This document shows, one piece after another, positions 14,200 to 15,536 of a stretch of 15,536 nucleotides of DNA. Position numbers and translations under genes: made by a program. The stretch is from Planctomycetota bacterium (GTDB taxonomy: Bacteria > Planctomycetota > Planctomycetia > Pirellulales > Lacipirellulaceae). Under the pieces are notes generated by a model, which worked only from the letters and a program-made list of their open reading frames with translations, ran no database searches and was not told the origin of the DNA. Every line of letters starts with the position of its first letter. The first letter of the stretch is position 1. The stretch lies in the NCBI GenBank assembly GCA_024278035.1, contig JAJRUA010000373.1, positions 1-15,536 on the forward strand, written 5' to 3'.

Positions 14200-14422
14200 T
14201 GCGTGGAACTAATTTTTTGGGGAAAGAAAATAAACCGTTACGACGCGTTGATGAACGCTAATAACTGCACGTCTCAAAATTGTAGGGTACTCCGGTCTTT
14301 CTTGACCGATGGAAACTTCCAAAAGGGTTCTGGGATAGGCACTAAGAAAGAAGGGGCTTCTTGAAGTTTAGTACCGGAGCATCAGCGTTTATCGGCGCTG
14401 ATTAGCGGTTTTCCCTTTTTTC
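14200..14422. other. accB-accC spacer, no gene found
   Basis: This 223-nt stretch is long for an accB-accC junction. Only a weak hairpin ATCAGCG (14381-14387) with CGCTGAT (14396-14402) is visible, lacking a T-tract in the sense of the operon. No promoter or Shine-Dalgarno for accC could be identified. Confidence 0.4.
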
Positions 14423-14935
14423 CTATTCCAATCGGAACAGAGGCTGGCCAAACTCGACAGCCGCACCTGCTTCGACGAGCACCGCAGCAATCTTGCCTGA
14501 GCACTCGGCGGGGATCTCGTTGAAGACCTTCATCGCTTCGATGATGCAGATGGTTGTTTCAGGACCGATTTGGTCACCAACGCTAATGTAGGGTGAGGAC
14601 TCCGGATTTGCCGAAGGGTAAAAGGTACCGACCATTGGCGACTTAATGACTTCTCCGACCGGTGCCGTGGGCCCTGCCGGAACCGTATCACCAACCGGCG
14701 CGACCACCGGTGCAGCCGCTACGGGTGCCGCTGGCACAGCGGTCATCGCTACGGGCTCCGCCCCACGGCGCAAACGAATCCGCTGCTTCCCCTGGTGGAG
14801 ATCAATCTCGGACAAGTCATGGTCGTTCATCAGTTCGACAAGGCGCCGGACCTTACGGACATCGAACACATCGACCGCGGCTGGATTAGACCCGGCATTC
14901 GAACCGGAACCTTCGTTATTGCTTTTACTCGCCAT
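14423..14935 (-). CDS. accB: Biotin carboxyl carrier protein of acetyl-CoA carboxylase (AccB)
   Basis: A 170-aa carrier that holds the biotin carboxylated by AccC and presented to the carboxyltransferase. After a Ser/Asn-rich start, residues about 23-58 (FDVRKVRRLVELMNDHDLSE and IRLRRG) match the N-terminal AccB segment. An Ala/Pro/Val-rich linker follows (about 64-93), then the biotinyl domain (about 94-170) with SPMVGTFY and the biotinylation site EAMKVFNEI, Lys136 being the modified residue. The usual EAMKxMN Met is Phe here. ATG 14935 suits the family length (E. coli 156). It precedes accC in the conserved accB-accC order. It appears intact, in contrast to accC. Confidence 0.94.
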   Translation of the reverse strand: MASKSNNEGSGSNAGSNPAAVDVFDVRKVRRLVELMNDHDLSEIDLHQGKQRIRLRRGAEPVAMTAVPAAPVAAAPVVAPVGDTVPAGPTAPVGEVIKSPMVGTFYPSANPESSPYISVGDQIGPETTICIIEAMKVFNEIPAECSGKIAAVLVEAGAAVEFGQPLFRLE

Positions 14936-15122
14936 GTGGTTTCTCTACGGCGGGATTCTCTTAGGGGAGGGGGGACGTGAGGCAAATCGCCAGGGGCGTA
15001 CTGCTATTACGCATGTTTAGCTCCGTAGTCTAGCCGGGATGGTAGGCTGCTTCTACCCCTTGGAACACAGCGATCCAAACGCTTCGTCTTCCGCGGATTG
15101 GCAGTAGGGCACCGATTCGCTG

Positions 15123-15536
15123 CTAGAGGATACAGTCTTCCAGGCGCTTCGGCACGTCGGAGAGCAATTCGTAGCCGGTTTTGGTGACAAGCACATCGTC
15201 TTCGATGCGGATACCGCCCCAGCCGGGGAGGTAGATGCCGGGCTCGACCGTGACTACCATGCCAGGGCGTAGCTCGGCCTTTTGGTTACGGCTGAGTGAG
15301 GGGGCTTCGTGGACCTCCATCCCCAGACCGTGGCCCAGGCCATGGCCGAACGCTTTGCCGTAGCCAGCTTTCTTGATAACGGAACGGGCCGCGGCATCGA
15401 CTTTTTCACAGGTGACGCCAGGGCGGATGGCGGCAATGCCGGCCAGTTGCGCTTCGAGGACCGTGTTGTAGACCTTGGCGAATCGCTTGGATGGCTTGGC
15501 GGTGACGACCATGCGGGTGAGGTCGCTAGCGTAGAG
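15123..15536 (-). CDS. M24 metallopeptidase (Xaa-Pro aminopeptidase/dipeptidase family), C-terminal part
   Basis: Pita-bread-fold dinuclear metal peptidase, truncated by the window end: the frame stays open to 15536 with LYASDLTRM, whose Asp belongs to the conserved SDLTR metal-binding motif. Downstream are GHGLGHGLGMEVHEAP (metal His), VVTVEPGIYLPGWGGIRIEDDVLVT (metal Glu residues) and the C-terminal GYELLSDVPKRLE. The first ATG in view (15512) is internal and not the start. The stop is TAG. These features fit PepP/PepQ-type enzymes cleaving Xaa-Pro bonds rather than methionine aminopeptidase, which lacks the GWGGIRIEDDVLV segment. It lies 187 nt upstream of accB on the same strand; a peptidase next to accB-accC is a common arrangement. 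The exact subfamily cannot be set without the N-terminus. Confidence 0.9.
   Translation of the reverse strand, partial: LYASDLTRMVVTAKPSKRFAKVYNTVLEAQLAGIAAIRPGVTCEKVDAAARSVIKKAGYGKAFGHGLGHGLGMEVHEAPSLSRNQKAELRPGMVVTVEPGIYLPGWGGIRIEDDVLVTKTGYELLSDVPKRLEDCIL

Noticed and set aside
14381..14402. Terminator between accB and accC
   Set aside because: Only a 7-bp stem, and no T-tract follows in the direction of the operon.

Overview
The window looks like a chromosomal segment of a planctomycete, most likely in or near the Pirellulales. The evidence is a DUF1559 type II pseudopilin with its characteristic N-terminal methylation motif, several PEP-CTERM surface proteins with dockerin-like calcium repeats, a planctomycete-style ECF sigma factor, and a flagellar flhF-flhG-fliA set. 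This is inference from gene content; no rRNA or other phylogenetic marker is present.

Layout. (1) Positions 2-2782, + strand: the 3' end of flhF, then flhG, a two-helix small membrane protein and the flagellar sigma factor fliA, closed by a strong terminator (2806-2841). (2) 2964-5122, - strand: a PEP-CTERM protein whose stop overlaps the start of a DUF1559 pseudopilin by 4 nt. (3) 5360-6421, + strand: a second PEP-CTERM protein with an internal dockerin pair. (4) 6559-7224, - strand: an ECF sigma factor. (5) 7551-10591, + strand: two paralogous PEP-CTERM proteins of an unrecognised family, duplicated together with a conserved upstream box and similar terminators. (6) 10767-15536, - strand, in transcription order: a C-terminal fragment of an M24 (Xaa-Pro) peptidase, accB, accC, a PPi-type phosphofructokinase and inorganic pyrophosphatase.

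The most striking signal is in accC. The gene is full length and well conserved at both ends, but codon 296 is TAG in frame. That codon corresponds to the catalytic Glu296 of E. coli biotin carboxylase, so one G-to-T change from GAG explains it. TAG is used as a normal stop by flhF, the phosphofructokinase and the peptidase here, so this is probably a nonsense mutation or a sequence error rather than a recoded genome.

Other points of interest are the adjacency of a PPi-dependent phosphofructokinase and pyrophosphatase, a family of long intergenic inverted repeats (three copies), an FlhG whose P-loop lysine is replaced although the FlhF-activating DQAxxLR motif is kept, and a TGCTGAT element about 96-101 nt upstream of three PEP-CTERM genes.
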